DNA from: Paracoccus sediminis
Lineage (GTDB): Bacteria > Pseudomonadota > Alphaproteobacteria > Rhodobacterales > Rhodobacteraceae
NCBI RefSeq assembly: GCF_900188295.1
Contig: NZ_FZNM01000005.1
Location: forward strand, 1 to 64,000
Direction of reading: 5' to 3'
Length of the DNA stretch: 64,000 bases
In this document: one piece after another, positions 1 through 8,293 of the stretch
Numbering within the stretch: position 1 is the stretch's first letter
Layout: every line of letters begins with the position of its first letter
Translations under genes and position numbers: made by a program
The notes under the pieces: model-generated
The model's input: only the letters and a program-made list of their open reading frames with translations
Told to the model about the DNA's origin: nothing
The model's database searches: none

Positions 1-123
1 AAAGCTCAGGTGCTGGTAGTGGGAAGCCATTCGTCAACCTCAATGCAAATACCTGTATTACTTTGGCATTTGCACTTCGTTTGTGAATCCACCCGACATT
101 CCTGGATATTTTGATAACCAGAG
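1..123. other. AT-richer edge segment without a recognisable gene
   Basis: This stretch is clearly more AT-rich than the rest of the window and holds no reading frame that I can support on either strand. It lies downstream of the minus-strand WGR gene, whose TAA stop is at 124-126. It may be the tail of a neighbouring feature cut off by the window edge. Confidence 0.4.
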
Positions 124-375
124 TTATGGAACGTCTACCTCCTCGTATCCGCGGCGGGTCTTGCGCCTTATCCAGGCGGCCTGTTCCCGCACGGCGTCGG
201 CGGGTTCCGCGAACCATTGGCATCGCTCTTGGCCGCGCCTGCCGATACGGCCCCAGTTGCGCACCAGAACGACGCCGCCGAACAGGTCCGGCACGATGTC
301 CAGCCGATAGAACCGCGCCATGTTGCGGTGCGGATCGATGCGGTCCAGAAGAACGTTGTCTGGTCGGGTCGCCAT
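124..375 (-). CDS. Small stand-alone WGR-domain protein
   Basis: The product is 83 residues and is almost entirely one WGR domain, with the signature Trp-Gly-Arg at residues 41-43 inside RNWGRIGRRGQ. WGR domains are best known from eukaryotic PARPs, where they help bind nucleic acid; in alphaproteobacteria short stand-alone versions are common and their role is unknown. I start at the ATG at 373-375 because the longer frame upstream reads as Arg/Pro-rich shadow sequence. It has no signal peptide or membrane segment. It lies behind the oxidoreductase gene on the same strand, with two hairpin-forming sequences between them, so it is probably transcribed separately. Confidence 0.8.
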   Translation of the reverse strand: MATRPDNVLLDRIDPHRNMARFYRLDIVPDLFGGVVLVRNWGRIGRRGQERCQWFAEPADAVREQAAWIRRKTRRGYEEVDVP

Positions 376-433
376 GATGCGCAGTGTGCACCCGCAACGG
401 CCGCAGGTCCAATGACAACCGTGAATCGATGGG

Positions 434-455
434 CACGGACGGATTCCGTTCCGTG
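434..455. other. Imperfect inverted repeat upstream of the WGR gene
   Basis: CACGGA and TCCGTG form the outer arms, with an inner CGGA/TCCG pair offset by one base. It could be part of a terminator region or an operator for the WGR gene; no T-run follows on either strand. Confidence 0.25.
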
Positions 456-470
456 ATGAATGAACCGGAA

Positions 471-499
471 CCCCGCCGTGACCGCCGGTCACCGCGGGG
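471..499 (-). terminator. Strong hairpin just after the oxidoreductase stop codon
   Basis: Two runs of six base pairs (CCCCGC/GCGGGG and GTGACC/GGTCAC) are separated by one C-C mismatch and enclose a GCC loop. It starts seven bases beyond the stop codon at 506-508 on the minus strand. There is no U-tract, so if it terminates transcription it is a GC-rich non-canonical terminator, or it may protect the 3' end. Confidence 0.45.
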
Positions 500-505
500 C
501 CTGTC

Positions 506-2764
506 TCAGGCCTCGATCCGTATGGGCGCGCCCTTGTAGGCAGGCGTCTTGGACGCCTGATCGTGACAGGACAGCGGGACAAGGGGGTTGGCCTCGGGAT
601 AATAGGCGGCGACGCAGCCGGGCGGCAGGTCATAGGGCGTGACCGTGAACCCGTCGACCCGGCGGGAAATGCCGTCCTGCACGGCCGATACCAGCGTCAC
701 CCGCTGACCTTCGGTCAGCCCCGCGCGCGCCATGTCCGTCCGGGAAATCAGGACGATCATCCGATCCCCCTCAAGACCCCGCAGACGGTCGTGGTAGTCA
801 TAGATGGTGGTGTTGAATTGGTCATTGGACCGCAGCGTGACCAGCGTATGCACGCCGGTATCCGGTTCGCCGCCAACCGCGGACAGGCTGGCGGGACAGC
901 TGAATTCGGCCTTGCCGCTGTCGGTTTCCCAATTCCGTTCGCGCGCGGAATTGCCGCGATAGAACCCTCCGGCTTCGAACATGCGGCCGTTGAAATCGGC
1001 GAACTGATCGGGATAGGTCTGTTCGATCAGATCGCGGATGCGGTCATAATCGGCGATCCAGTCGTCCCAGCGGACCAAGGGGCTGGGCGACAGGGTCGTC
1101 TTGGCAATGCCCGCGACGATGGCCGGCTCGGACAGCAGATGCCGCGACGCCGGGGGCCGCTTGCCGATCGAGGCGTGGATATGGCTGAGGCTGTCTTCCA
1201 TCGTGACCGCCTGCCGGCCCGATTTCTGCTGGTCGCGTTCGGCCCGCACCAGGCAGGGCAGCAGCCACGCCCCGTCGCCCACCAGCACATGCGAGCGGTT
1301 CAGTTTCGTGGCGATCTGCACGTTCAGGTCCAGCCCGGCCCATGCCGGATCGGCCCGCCCCTGATCCGGTATCGCGCGGGCGAAATTTCCGCCCAGGCTG
1401 ACGAATCCCTTGACCGTGCCGTCGATCACGCCCTGTACGACCTCGATCGTGGTCATCCCGGTGTCGCGGGGCGGATCGAAGCCGAACATTTCTGCAAGCT
1501 TGTCCAAGGGCACGAGTTCGGGCTTTTCGGAAATCCCGACCGTGCGCTGTCCCTGGACGTTGGAATGGCCGCGCACCGGGCAAATCCCCGCCCCGGTCCG
1601 GCCGATGTTGCCGCGCATCAGCAGCAGATTGACCAGCATGGCCACGCTGTCCCCACCGTGGACATGCTGGGTCAGACCCATGCCATAGACGCCGATCACG
1701 TTGCGCGACCGGGCATAAAGGTCGGCCACCTGGATCAGGTCGGCGCGGTCCAGGCCCGATACGGTCTCGATGTCGTCCCAGGACAAATCCCTGATCCAGG
1801 ATTCGAACCGGGCAAAGTCGTGGCAATGCTGGGCGACAAAACCATGATCCACGGCGTCGCGGTCCAGCAGGTGCTTGCACAGACCGGCGATGGCCGCGAT
1901 GTCGCCGCCGGGCCGAACTTGCAGATAGATGTCGGAAATCGGCGTGGCCCGGCCGGTCAGCATCTCGGCCGGGTTCTGCGGGTTCATGAATTCGACCAGA
2001 CCGCGTTCGCGGATGGGGTTGAAGGTGACGATCCGGCACCCGCGCTTGACCGCCTGCTGGATCGGATGCAGGAACCGGGGGCTGTTGCTGCCGGTGTTCT
2101 GGCCAAAGAACAGCATCAGGTCGCAGTGTTCGAAATCGTCCAGAACGCAGGTGCCGACCGGCGCGCCGATGGTCCGCTTCAACGCCACGCTGGTGGTTTC
2201 ATGGCACATGTTGGAACTGTCGGGCAGATTGTTGGTGCCGTAAAGCCGGGCCAGCAGGGCATAGAGATAGGACGTCTCGAGGCTGGCGCGCCCCGACGCG
2301 TAAAAGACCGCCGCCCTGGGATCCATCGCCCGCAGCGCCGCGCCGATGGCCGCAAAGGCGTCGTCCCAGGTCGTTGCGACATAACGGTCGCTTGCCGCGT
2401 CAAAGCGCATCGGATGGGTCAGCCGGCCCACGGCCTCCAGATCGTGATCGGGCCAGGACCGCAGTTCGGTGATGGTGTGACGGGCGAAAAAGTCGGGGGT
2501 GCAGCGGTCGCGGGTCAGATCCCAGATGGTGGCCTTGGCGCCGTTCTCGCAGAATTCGGCCAGATGCGGGGATGGCGGTTTTGCCCAGGCGCAGGACGTG
2601 CACATATGCCCGCGCGGCTTGTTCTGGCGGCGCAAGGTTTCCATCACGCCGATGCCGATGCGGTTTCGGCTGGCCTGCCGCAGGACGCTTTTCAGCGATC
2701 CCCAGCCGCCGGTGGGATGATCGTAGAAAGGGGTTGTCGGATCCTGGTCGCGCTCGTCGGTCAT
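506..2764 (-). CDS. FdhF/YdeP-family molybdopterin oxidoreductase
   Basis: The protein is 752 residues and soluble, of the molybdopterin-dinucleotide oxidoreductase type usually annotated FdhF/YdeP (formate-dehydrogenase alpha-subunit-like). Visible hallmarks are a short N-terminal MCTSCAW motif (Cys55, Cys58), a MCHETTS motif with Cys187 at the likely molybdenum-ligand position, and a C-terminal molydopterin-binding lobe ending near EANPLVPLSCHDQASKTPAYK. The start ATG at 2762-2764 overlaps the upstream catalase-like stop by four bases, so the two are translationally coupled; a longer upstream frame is the shadow of that gene. The substrate is unknown for most of this family, and E. coli YdeP is linked to acid resistance. 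No beta or gamma electron-transfer subunit gene lies nearby. Its position behind NasST makes regulation by antitermination possible but unproven. Confidence 0.85.
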   Translation of the reverse strand: MTDERDQDPTTPFYDHPTGGWGSLKSVLRQASRNRIGIGVMETLRRQNKPRGHMCTSCAWAKPPSPHLAEFCENGAKATIWDLTRDRCTPDFFARHTITELRSWPDHDLEAVGRLTHPMRFDAASDRYVATTWDDAFAAIGAALRAMDPRAAVFYASGRASLETSYLYALLARLYGTNNLPDSSNMCHETTSVALKRTIGAPVGTCVLDDFEHCDLMLFFGQNTGSNSPRFLHPIQQAVKRGCRIVTFNPIRERGLVEFMNPQNPAEMLTGRATPISDIYLQVRPGGDIAAIAGLCKHLLDRDAVDHGFVAQHCHDFARFESWIRDLSWDDIETVSGLDRADLIQVADLYARSRNVIGVYGMGLTQHVHGGDSVAMLVNLLLMRGNIGRTGAGICPVRGHSNVQGQRTVGISEKPELVPLDKLAEMFGFDPPRDTGMTTIEVVQGVIDGTVKGFVSLGGNFARAIPDQGRADPAWAGLDLNVQIATKLNRSHVLVGDGAWLLPCLVRAERDQQKSGRQAVTMEDSLSHIHASIGKRPPASRHLLSEPAIVAGIAKTTLSPSPLVRWDDWIADYDRIRDLIEQTYPDQFADFNGRMFEAGGFYRGNSARERNWETDSGKAEFSCPASLSAVGGEPDTGVHTLVTLRSNDQFNTTIYDYHDRLRGLEGDRMIVLISRTDMARAGLTEGQRVTLVSAVQDGISRRVDGFTVTPYDLPPGCVAAYYPEANPLVPLSCHDQASKTPAYKGAPIRIEA

Positions 2765-3855
2765 GCCATGCCCTTTCGCGGTTCGGCGGCGGCGGGTTCG
2801 TGGATGGGACAGCGGTTGAAACCGGCCCGGAAGTCGGCGGACATGCGATAGGGGTCGCGCCGCGCGCGGTTGATTGCCCCCAGCGGGCGATGCGCCCGCA
2901 ACCCGGTCCAGACGGAAAAGCGCATGTGTTCGTCCACCAGATCGGCGCTGTCCCGGCTCCAGCCCGGCTGGGCCGGGGCGTAAAGGCGGGCCACGGCCAG
3001 AAACGGGCTGGCGGCCTCGTCCCATTGCACCGTCGGATCCTCGACCGGCATCGTTTCAAGATCGCGGCACAGCTGCGCCCGCAGGGTCCAGACGGCGTCG
3101 CCCGCCCGCATGTCGGCATCGACGGTTTCGCGGATGGCGTCCGGGCGGCCCCGCGTATCGATGATGGCGCCGGTGTGGCGGGTCAGCGTGTCGGATTCGG
3201 GCCGCAGGGACAGCTTGGCAACATGATCGCCAAAGCGGAACGGCGTCTGGGTGTAATAGGTCTCGCCCAGGGGGTGCACGTTCGGCGCGCCGCCCAGGGT
3301 CTTCAGCGTGCCGCTTTCGCCGCCCACCGCCTCGACGATCCGTTCCGCGCCCCGCAGCACGGCCGACAGGCCGCGCTTGGCCCATTCCGCGCGGTCGGTC
3401 GTCTTGGCCAGCAGCCTGAGGTTCTTCAGGAAGGCTGCCGGGTCGGGGGCGGGAAACACCGGGCCGTTGACGAAGATGAAGTCCTGGGTCTCGCCCTCGG
3501 CGCCGTCCAGCCGGTCGCCCTTGGCCCCCATGATCTTCAGCGCCAGCCCGCGCGGGACCGACACCCCGTCATGCAGCAGATCGCCCGGATTGGTCGAGAT
3601 GCGAAGGATCGCCGGATGACGACCGGGCCGCGCGAACAGCCCCTGCGCCAGTTCCGGCGGCAGGTCGGGAAGGATGTCCAGTTCCCCCCGGATGATTCCG
3701 TGGCTCTTGGCGTGGACCGCGCGGACGGCATGGCCGTAATCTCGCGAGGTGATGTCCAGAATGTCGCGCAGCGTTTCGGACAGATCCCGGATGACCTGCT
3801 CCTCGTCCGGGGCGACGGTTTCGACATCGGGCGCATAGCGAACGGGTGGCTGCAT
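2761..3855 (-). CDS. Catalase-fold family protein
   Basis: This 364-residue protein belongs to the divergent catalase-like group (y4iL/SrpA-type heme proteins, shorter than the about 480-residue classical catalases). The N-terminal part holds GHAVRAVHAKSHG with His48 and His52, matching the distal-His region, followed by ILRISTNPGD and FIFVNGPVF, which correspond to catalase core strands. The start at 3853-3855 is preceded by AAGGA seven bases upstream. Many relatives act as peroxidases or are uncharacterised, and heme binding is an inference. It lies 101 bases after nasS and overlaps the downstream oxidoreductase by four bases, implying that the two are made together, perhaps so that peroxide from the molybdoenzyme is removed. 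Confidence 0.8.
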   Translation of the reverse strand: MQPPVRYAPDVETVAPDEEQVIRDLSETLRDILDITSRDYGHAVRAVHAKSHGIIRGELDILPDLPPELAQGLFARPGRHPAILRISTNPGDLLHDGVSVPRGLALKIMGAKGDRLDGAEGETQDFIFVNGPVFPAPDPAAFLKNLRLLAKTTDRAEWAKRGLSAVLRGAERIVEAVGGESGTLKTLGGAPNVHPLGETYYTQTPFRFGDHVAKLSLRPESDTLTRHTGAIIDTRGRPDAIRETVDADMRAGDAVWTLRAQLCRDLETMPVEDPTVQWDEAASPFLAVARLYAPAQPGWSRDSADLVDEHMRFSVWTGLRAHRPLGAINRARRDPYRMSADFRAGFNRCPIHEPAAAEPRKGMA

Positions 3856-3956
3856 GATCGATCCTTGGCGTGCGGCGGGGATTGCAGGGATCAACCATCG
3901 CGCAGGCGATCCGTTCCGGCGCAAGGCGGCAAGACGCCTGTTGGCGCGGCGTTCGG

Positions 3957-5135
3957 TCAGTCGCCGGACGCAGGCGCGGCGGGATCGAAGGTGAAGCCGT
4001 CGAAAAATCCGTCCGCGCGCAATGTCATGCCGCCGCGTTCGGCGGCGACGCTGCGATCCTCGGCCAGGGCGCCTTCTACACGCATCGATGCGCCAGGCAG
4101 CGGCGTGCCCGCGGGGCGCAGATGCCGGCGGTACAGGTCGGTGCGGAAATGCGGCGCGGCGCGGTCCATGGCCGCGTCGGGGTCCAGCCCATGCCGCCCC
4201 GCCATGCCGCGCGCAAACAGCGCGGCCAGGCTTTTCCACGGAAAGCTGGCGGCGCCCGCGTTGAAGGTGATGAAGCGCGGCGCCTCGCGCAGCTCGCCAC
4301 GGGCCGAGATCGCCATGCGCCCGGTCAGCCCCCGTTCAGCCAGTTCCGGCGGCAGATCCAGACAGGCGCCGCGCGACAGGATTTCCGCCGCCGTTCCCCG
4401 GTGGTCAGGATCGTCCAGCCATCGTCCGGCCCGCCAGACGGCGCGCATCAGGGCGCCGGTCTCGGCCGGTTGGCGGTCGGCGACATCGCGCAGCAGCACC
4501 AGGCCCTTTTCCGGCGGCGCGGCCCAGATCGCCGTGCCCGGCAGCAGCAGGGCCGCCAGCCCGCGTTCGACGGCAAAGCTGGCCCAGGGTTCTCCTACGC
4601 AGAAGGCATCGACATCGCCCCGCGCCATCGCGTCGGCCATCAGCGGCGGCGGCACGGTAATCAGATCCAGATCGGCGGGCGCAAAGCCGCAGGCGGTCAG
4701 CCAGTGGCGCATCAATTCGGCCTGGGTGGAAAAATGGAACGGCACCCCCACCCGCAGCCTGCCCGCCACGACCGCGCGCAGGGCGGTCCCCGCAGCGCGG
4801 GCATCGTCGAAGGCGAAACCGTGGCCTGCCGCCCGCAGCCGGTGTTCCAGATCGCGATTGACCGCGACGGCCTGTCCGCCCTGGGACAGCACCATCACCA
4901 GGTCCATCGGCGGCAGCGCGGGGCCAAGCCCAAGCGCCTGCGCGACCGGCATCGGCACCAGCATGTGCGCCGCGTCGATCAGCCCCGCGCCCAGCATGTC
5001 GCGCGCCTGTGCCCAGGCGCCCAGGCGGATCAAATCCAGGGTCAGCCCCTCCTCGGCGGCAAAGCCCAGTTCCTGCGCGACGATCAGCGGCGCAGCGTCG
5101 ATCAGCGGCACATAGCCCAGGCGCAGCACGGTCAT
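3957..5135 (-). CDS. nasS: NasS-like nitrate/nitrite sensor, repressor partner of NasT
   Basis: This 392-residue protein is a CmpA/NrtA-type ligand-binding fold without a signal peptide: it begins MTVLRLGYVPLIDAAPLIVA and stays cytoplasmic. That is the mark of NasS, which holds NasT inactive until nitrate or nitrite is bound (established in Paracoccus and Azotobacter). Typical family features include GEPWASFAVERG and the C-terminal WKSLAALFARGMAGRHG region. Its ATG overlaps the nasT stop by four bases. No nitrate reductase or nitrate transporter genes are in the window; the next genes downstream encode a catalase-like protein and an FdhF/YdeP oxidoreductase. The ligand may therefore differ from nitrate. 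Confidence 0.85.
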   Translation of the reverse strand: MTVLRLGYVPLIDAAPLIVAQELGFAAEEGLTLDLIRLGAWAQARDMLGAGLIDAAHMLVPMPVAQALGLGPALPPMDLVMVLSQGGQAVAVNRDLEHRLRAAGHGFAFDDARAAGTALRAVVAGRLRVGVPFHFSTQAELMRHWLTACGFAPADLDLITVPPPLMADAMARGDVDAFCVGEPWASFAVERGLAALLLPGTAIWAAPPEKGLVLLRDVADRQPAETGALMRAVWRAGRWLDDPDHRGTAAEILSRGACLDLPPELAERGLTGRMAISARGELREAPRFITFNAGAASFPWKSLAALFARGMAGRHGLDPDAAMDRAAPHFRTDLYRRHLRPAGTPLPGASMRVEGALAEDRSVAAERGGMTLRADGFFDGFTFDPAAPASGD

Positions 5136-5719
5136 CGGCCCAGCAGCCCCGCCGCCATGACCAGCTGCTGCGCGATGTCGCCCACGCGCTTGCCCCCGTC
5201 CATCGCGGTCTTGCGCAGCAGGGCATAGGCCGCTTCCTCGTCGATGCCGCGCGCCTTCATCAAAACCGCCTTGGCGCGGTCGATGATCTTGCGTTCCTCC
5301 AACGCGGCGCGGGTGGCGGCCAGTTCGGCGCGCATCTGCTGGAAGATGTGGAACCGCGCGATGGCCGCGTCCAGGATCGGCTTGATCCGTTCGGGCCGCA
5401 GCCCGTCCACCACATAGGCGGAAATCCCGGCCTCGATGGCGGCGCGCGTCATCCCCTCGTCCGACCGGTCCACGAACATCGCCACCGGGCGTTCCGAGGG
5501 GCCGGAGGCCAAGGCCAGTTCCTCCAGAACGTCGCGAGACGGATTGGCGATATCGATCAGCACCACATCGGGACGCAGATCGGCCACCTGCCGGGCCAGC
5601 CCCGACTGTTCGGCGATGATGCGGACGTCGTGGTCTCCCGCCTCGCGCAGCCCTTCGGCAATGGGCTGCGCGCGGGCGCTGTCGGGTTCGACGACGACGA
5701 TGAGAAGGCGTTTCGACAT
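5132..5719 (-). CDS. nasT: NasT-like ANTAR-domain antiterminator
   Basis: The 195-residue product has a response-regulator receiver-like domain (about 1-120, with Asp56 at the usual phospho-acceptor site but a degenerate acidic pocket, EPD at 11-13), a short coiled segment and a C-terminal ANTAR domain (about 130-190; EERKIIDRAKAVLMKARGI, then YALLRKTAM). ANTAR proteins bind paired RNA hairpins in leader transcripts and prevent termination. The partner nasS follows with a four-base overlap. I start at the ATG at 5717-5719; a GTG seven codons upstream (5738-5740) is the alternative, and neither has a strong ribosome-binding site. The RNA target is not obvious here. Confidence 0.88.
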   Translation of the reverse strand: MSKRLLIVVVEPDSARAQPIAEGLREAGDHDVRIIAEQSGLARQVADLRPDVVLIDIANPSRDVLEELALASGPSERPVAMFVDRSDEGMTRAAIEAGISAYVVDGLRPERIKPILDAAIARFHIFQQMRAELAATRAALEERKIIDRAKAVLMKARGIDEEAAYALLRKTAMDGGKRVGDIAQQLVMAAGLLGR

Positions 5720-5801
5720 GGATTCTGGTTGCACGGACACGGCGGCCTGCGCAATGCCCGGAAGGCTGCCACGGCGCCCGATGCCCAGGAAACGGGCAGA
5801 C

Positions 5802-6710
5802 CTAACCGAACAGCGCCGCGGCCCGGTCCACCTGCCCCGCCGCGATCAGCGCCGCCAGCAGCACGCGGGCCTGACCGGGGCGCAGCACCGGCGACAGGAT
5901 CGCCCCGGCCCCCGCCAGATCGTGCCCCCCACCCCCGCCGCCATAGCTTGCGGCAAGCCGTCCTGTCAGAACCCGGCTGGACACGACGACGGGCACCCCC
6001 GCTGCCCGAGCACGCGCCACGGCGGCGACCACCGCGGGCGTGGCATTCCCGGACCCAAGCGCGGCCAGCACGATCCCCTGCGCGCCCGCAGCCAGACTGG
6101 CATCGACATGCGTGCCCTCCGCGCCGGGGTGGATCGCGACCGTATCGACGCGGACGCCGCCCACCGGGGCGGTCAGCGTCACGGGCGGCGGCGCCATGTC
6201 CACCGCCAGCCGAAAGGCATCGGCGCTGTCGGTCGCCGACTTGACCAGACCCCAGGCGGGAAGCAGCCGCCCGCCAAAGGCCACCCGCACCCCCTTGCCC
6301 CCCAGGACCGCGCGGACCGCGGCGGCCATGTTCGCCGGGCCGTCCGCCTGCGGATGATCGTCGGTGAACTGTGCGCCGGTCAGGACCACCGGGGCGTCGG
6401 AATGCTGCAAGGCCAGCAGCAGGGCGGTTTCTTCCATCGCGTCGGTGCCGTGCAGGATCACGATGCCTGCCGCCCCGCGCGCCAGTTCGGCGCCGGCCGC
6501 ATCGCTGATCGCCTGCATGTCGGCCAGCGTCAGGGTCGCGGAATCCCGCGCCATCAGATCGACCGGGCGCAGTCGGACCGGGGGCGGACCGTCCAGCCGC
6601 GCCAACAGGGCCTGCCCGTCCAGGCTGGGCGTGCTGGACCCGTCGGGATTGCGTTGGCTGGCGATGGTGCCGCCCGTGGCGATGACGGCGATCAGGGGCG
6701 CGTCGGTCAT
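5802..6710 (-). CDS. L-asparaginase family protein
   Basis: This 302-residue protein has both asparaginase nucleophile motifs: ATGGTIAS (Thr12 and Thr15) and HGTDAMEET (Thr89-Asp90). It would hydrolyse L-asparagine, or a related amide, to the acid plus ammonia. It has no signal peptide, so it is cytoplasmic. It is somewhat shorter than the usual 320-350 residues. A glycine stretch, YGGGGGGHD, lies near residue 260. The ATG overlaps the stop of the upstream BASS transporter by four bases, which suggests that the transporter imports a substrate or exports a product of this enzyme. A longer upstream frame is a shadow of that transporter. Confidence 0.85.
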   Translation of the reverse strand: MTDAPLIAVIATGGTIASQRNPDGSSTPSLDGQALLARLDGPPPVRLRPVDLMARDSATLTLADMQAISDAAGAELARGAAGIVILHGTDAMEETALLLALQHSDAPVVLTGAQFTDDHPQADGPANMAAAVRAVLGGKGVRVAFGGRLLPAWGLVKSATDSADAFRLAVDMAPPPVTLTAPVGGVRVDTVAIHPGAEGTHVDASLAAGAQGIVLAALGSGNATPAVVAAVARARAAGVPVVVSSRVLTGRLAASYGGGGGGHDLAGAGAILSPVLRPGQARVLLAALIAAGQVDRAAALFG

Positions 6711-7708
6711 CGGGCGGCCTGCACGTCCAACCGGCCCATCATCCGCTGCGCAATGATCGCGCAGACGGCCAACTGCGCCAGATGGAACAGCATCAGGGGC
6801 AGGATTATCAGCGAAATGTCCTGCCCCGCGAACAGGATCCCCGCCATCGGCAGGCCGGTCGCCAGGCTTTTCGTCGATCCGCAATACAGCAGCGCCATCA
6901 TATCGGCATGATCCATCCGCGCCATGCGCGCCGCCAGCATCGCCGCGCCCATCACCGCCGCCAGCAGGACCAGGCACAGGGCAACCAGCACCGCCAGCGA
7001 TCCGACCGACATCACCTGCCAGATGCCGTTGACCACGCCCGCCGAAAACGCCGCATAGACGATCATCAGGATCGACCCCCGGTCCACGATCATCACGGGT
7101 TTCCTGTACCGGGCAAGCCAGCCCGCCAGCAGCGGGCGGCACACCTGGCCCAAGGCGAAGGGCAGCACGATCTGCTGGACGATCTTCCAGATCGCCGCAG
7201 GCTCGACCCCGAAGCCCGTGCCCTGCGGGATCAGCGCCGCGAACAGCAGGGGCGACAGGACCACCCCGATCAGGTTCGAGATCGAGGCCGCGCAGACCGC
7301 CCCCGCGACATTGCCCCGCGACACCGCCGTGAACGCGATGGAGCTTTGCACAGTGGACGGCATGCAGCCGATATACAGGAACCCCACCCCGATGGCGGCC
7401 GGCAGCCAGATCATCGACAGGGGCTTCAGCGCCAGGGCCAGCACCGGGAACAACACGAATGTCAGCGCCAGCACCGACAGTTGCAGCCGCCAGTTGGTCA
7501 GCCCCGCAACGATGGTGGCCGTGGTCAGCTTGGCGCCATACAGAAAGAACAGAAGCGCGATCACCCAATAGGTCAACTGGGACAGGATCGCGGCCCCCGC
7601 GCCCCGCGCAGGCAGGATGGTTGCCAGCACCACGCTGAGGATCAGCAGCAGCATGTAGCGGTCGAACCCGAAGCGGGCCAGGACGGCCTCGGCCTTGCGC
7701 AACGACAT
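6707..7708 (-). CDS. Bile acid:Na+ symporter (BASS) family transporter
   Basis: The 333-residue membrane protein has about nine or ten hydrophobic segments and matches the SBF-like (PF13593-type) branch of the BASS superfamily: note FLYIGCMPSTVQSSIAFTAV and LLYCGSTKSLATGLPMAG. The family moves organic anions with sodium; the substrate here is unknown. The start at 7706-7708 is chosen because AGGGA precedes it at good spacing; the longer frame would run into the intergenic operator. It is the first gene of a run with asparaginase and probably nasTS. It diverges from an FCD-domain gene, with an inverted repeat between the two. Confidence 0.85.
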   Translation of the reverse strand: MSLRKAEAVLARFGFDRYMLLLILSVVLATILPARGAGAAILSQLTYWVIALLFFLYGAKLTTATIVAGLTNWRLQLSVLALTFVLFPVLALALKPLSMIWLPAAIGVGFLYIGCMPSTVQSSIAFTAVSRGNVAGAVCAASISNLIGVVLSPLLFAALIPQGTGFGVEPAAIWKIVQQIVLPFALGQVCRPLLAGWLARYRKPVMIVDRGSILMIVYAAFSAGVVNGIWQVMSVGSLAVLVALCLVLLAAVMGAAMLAARMARMDHADMMALLYCGSTKSLATGLPMAGILFAGQDISLIILPLMLFHLAQLAVCAIIAQRMMGRLDVQAAR

Positions 7709-7736
7709 GACGGTTCCCTGATATTTTATCTGCGTC

Positions 7737-7761
7737 TGCCTATACGTTTGGGGCATAGGCA
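7737..7761. promoter_or_regulatory. Inverted repeat in the BASS/FCD divergent region
   Basis: TGCCTAT at 7737-7743 and ATAGGCA at 7755-7761 are perfect 7-base arms around an 11-base spacer. It lies about 30 bases upstream of the BASS start codon and 15 bases before the FCD gene, where a GntR-type operator would be expected. Confidence 0.5.
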
Positions 7762-7776
7762 AGCCAAGCGCAAAGC

Positions 7777-8241
7777 ATGGCGGATTTTTCTGGATATTGG
7801 ACGATCGTGACATCTGACCCCAAGACCTTGCTGGATCTTTTCGAAGCCCTGGCGGAAATCGAGGCGCTGTGCGCCACCCTTGCCGCCCAGCGCGCGCGGG
7901 CGTCCGACCTGCGCCGGCTGGAAGACGCCCTGCGGCGGATGGAGGTTGCGGCGCCCCCGGAATATCCGCAGCTGAACCTGGATTTTCACGACAGGGTGTG
8001 CCGCATGTCGCGCAATGGCGAACTGGCCCGGCTGGCCTGCGGGCTGCGGCATCGCCTGGCGCCCCTGCGCCATGTTCAACTGGCCCATGCCGACCGGCAG
8101 GAACGGTCGATGCGGGAACATCAGGCCCTGGTCGACGCGATCGGCGTCCGCGACGGGCCCCTGGCGGGCAGCATCATGCGCGCGCATCAACGCATCGCCA
8201 TGCGCGAGGTGCTGTTTCTTCACGAACCCTCGGCCGTTTGA
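7777..8241 (+). CDS. FCD-domain protein lacking the GntR DNA-binding domain
   Basis: The 154 residues are only the C-terminal FCD effector domain of a FadR/GntR regulator: LFEALAEIEALCATLAAQRA at the start, then NLDFHDRVCRMS and EHQALVDAIGVRDG with the metal/ligand-type Asp and His residues. The roughly 70-residue winged-helix part that should precede it is absent, and the 68 bases before the divergent transporter gene leave no room for it. It may be a remnant of a deleted regulator, or a stand-alone effector domain. The start ATG at 7777 has no convincing ribosome-binding site. The reading frame itself is intact. Confidence 0.65.
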   Translation: MADFSGYWTIVTSDPKTLLDLFEALAEIEALCATLAAQRARASDLRRLEDALRRMEVAAPPEYPQLNLDFHDRVCRMSRNGELARLACGLRHRLAPLRHVQLAHADRQERSMREHQALVDAIGVRDGPLAGSIMRAHQRIAMREVLFLHEPSAV

Positions 8242-8293
8242 CATCGGGCGGCGCTGCCCCTACCCCGGTGGCACCCCATGCCCGGATCCGCCG

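Noticed and set aside
563..2851. 762-codon plus-strand open frame opposite the oxidoreductase
   Set aside because: It is a high-GC shadow frame antisense to a convincing molybdoenzyme; composition is Gly/Ala/Arg/His-rich with no recognisable domain.
3856..3956. ANTAR-type leader before the catalase-like gene
   Set aside because: Short stems exist, but no pair of hexaloops of the AxxGxx type could be found, so I do not annotate a leader.
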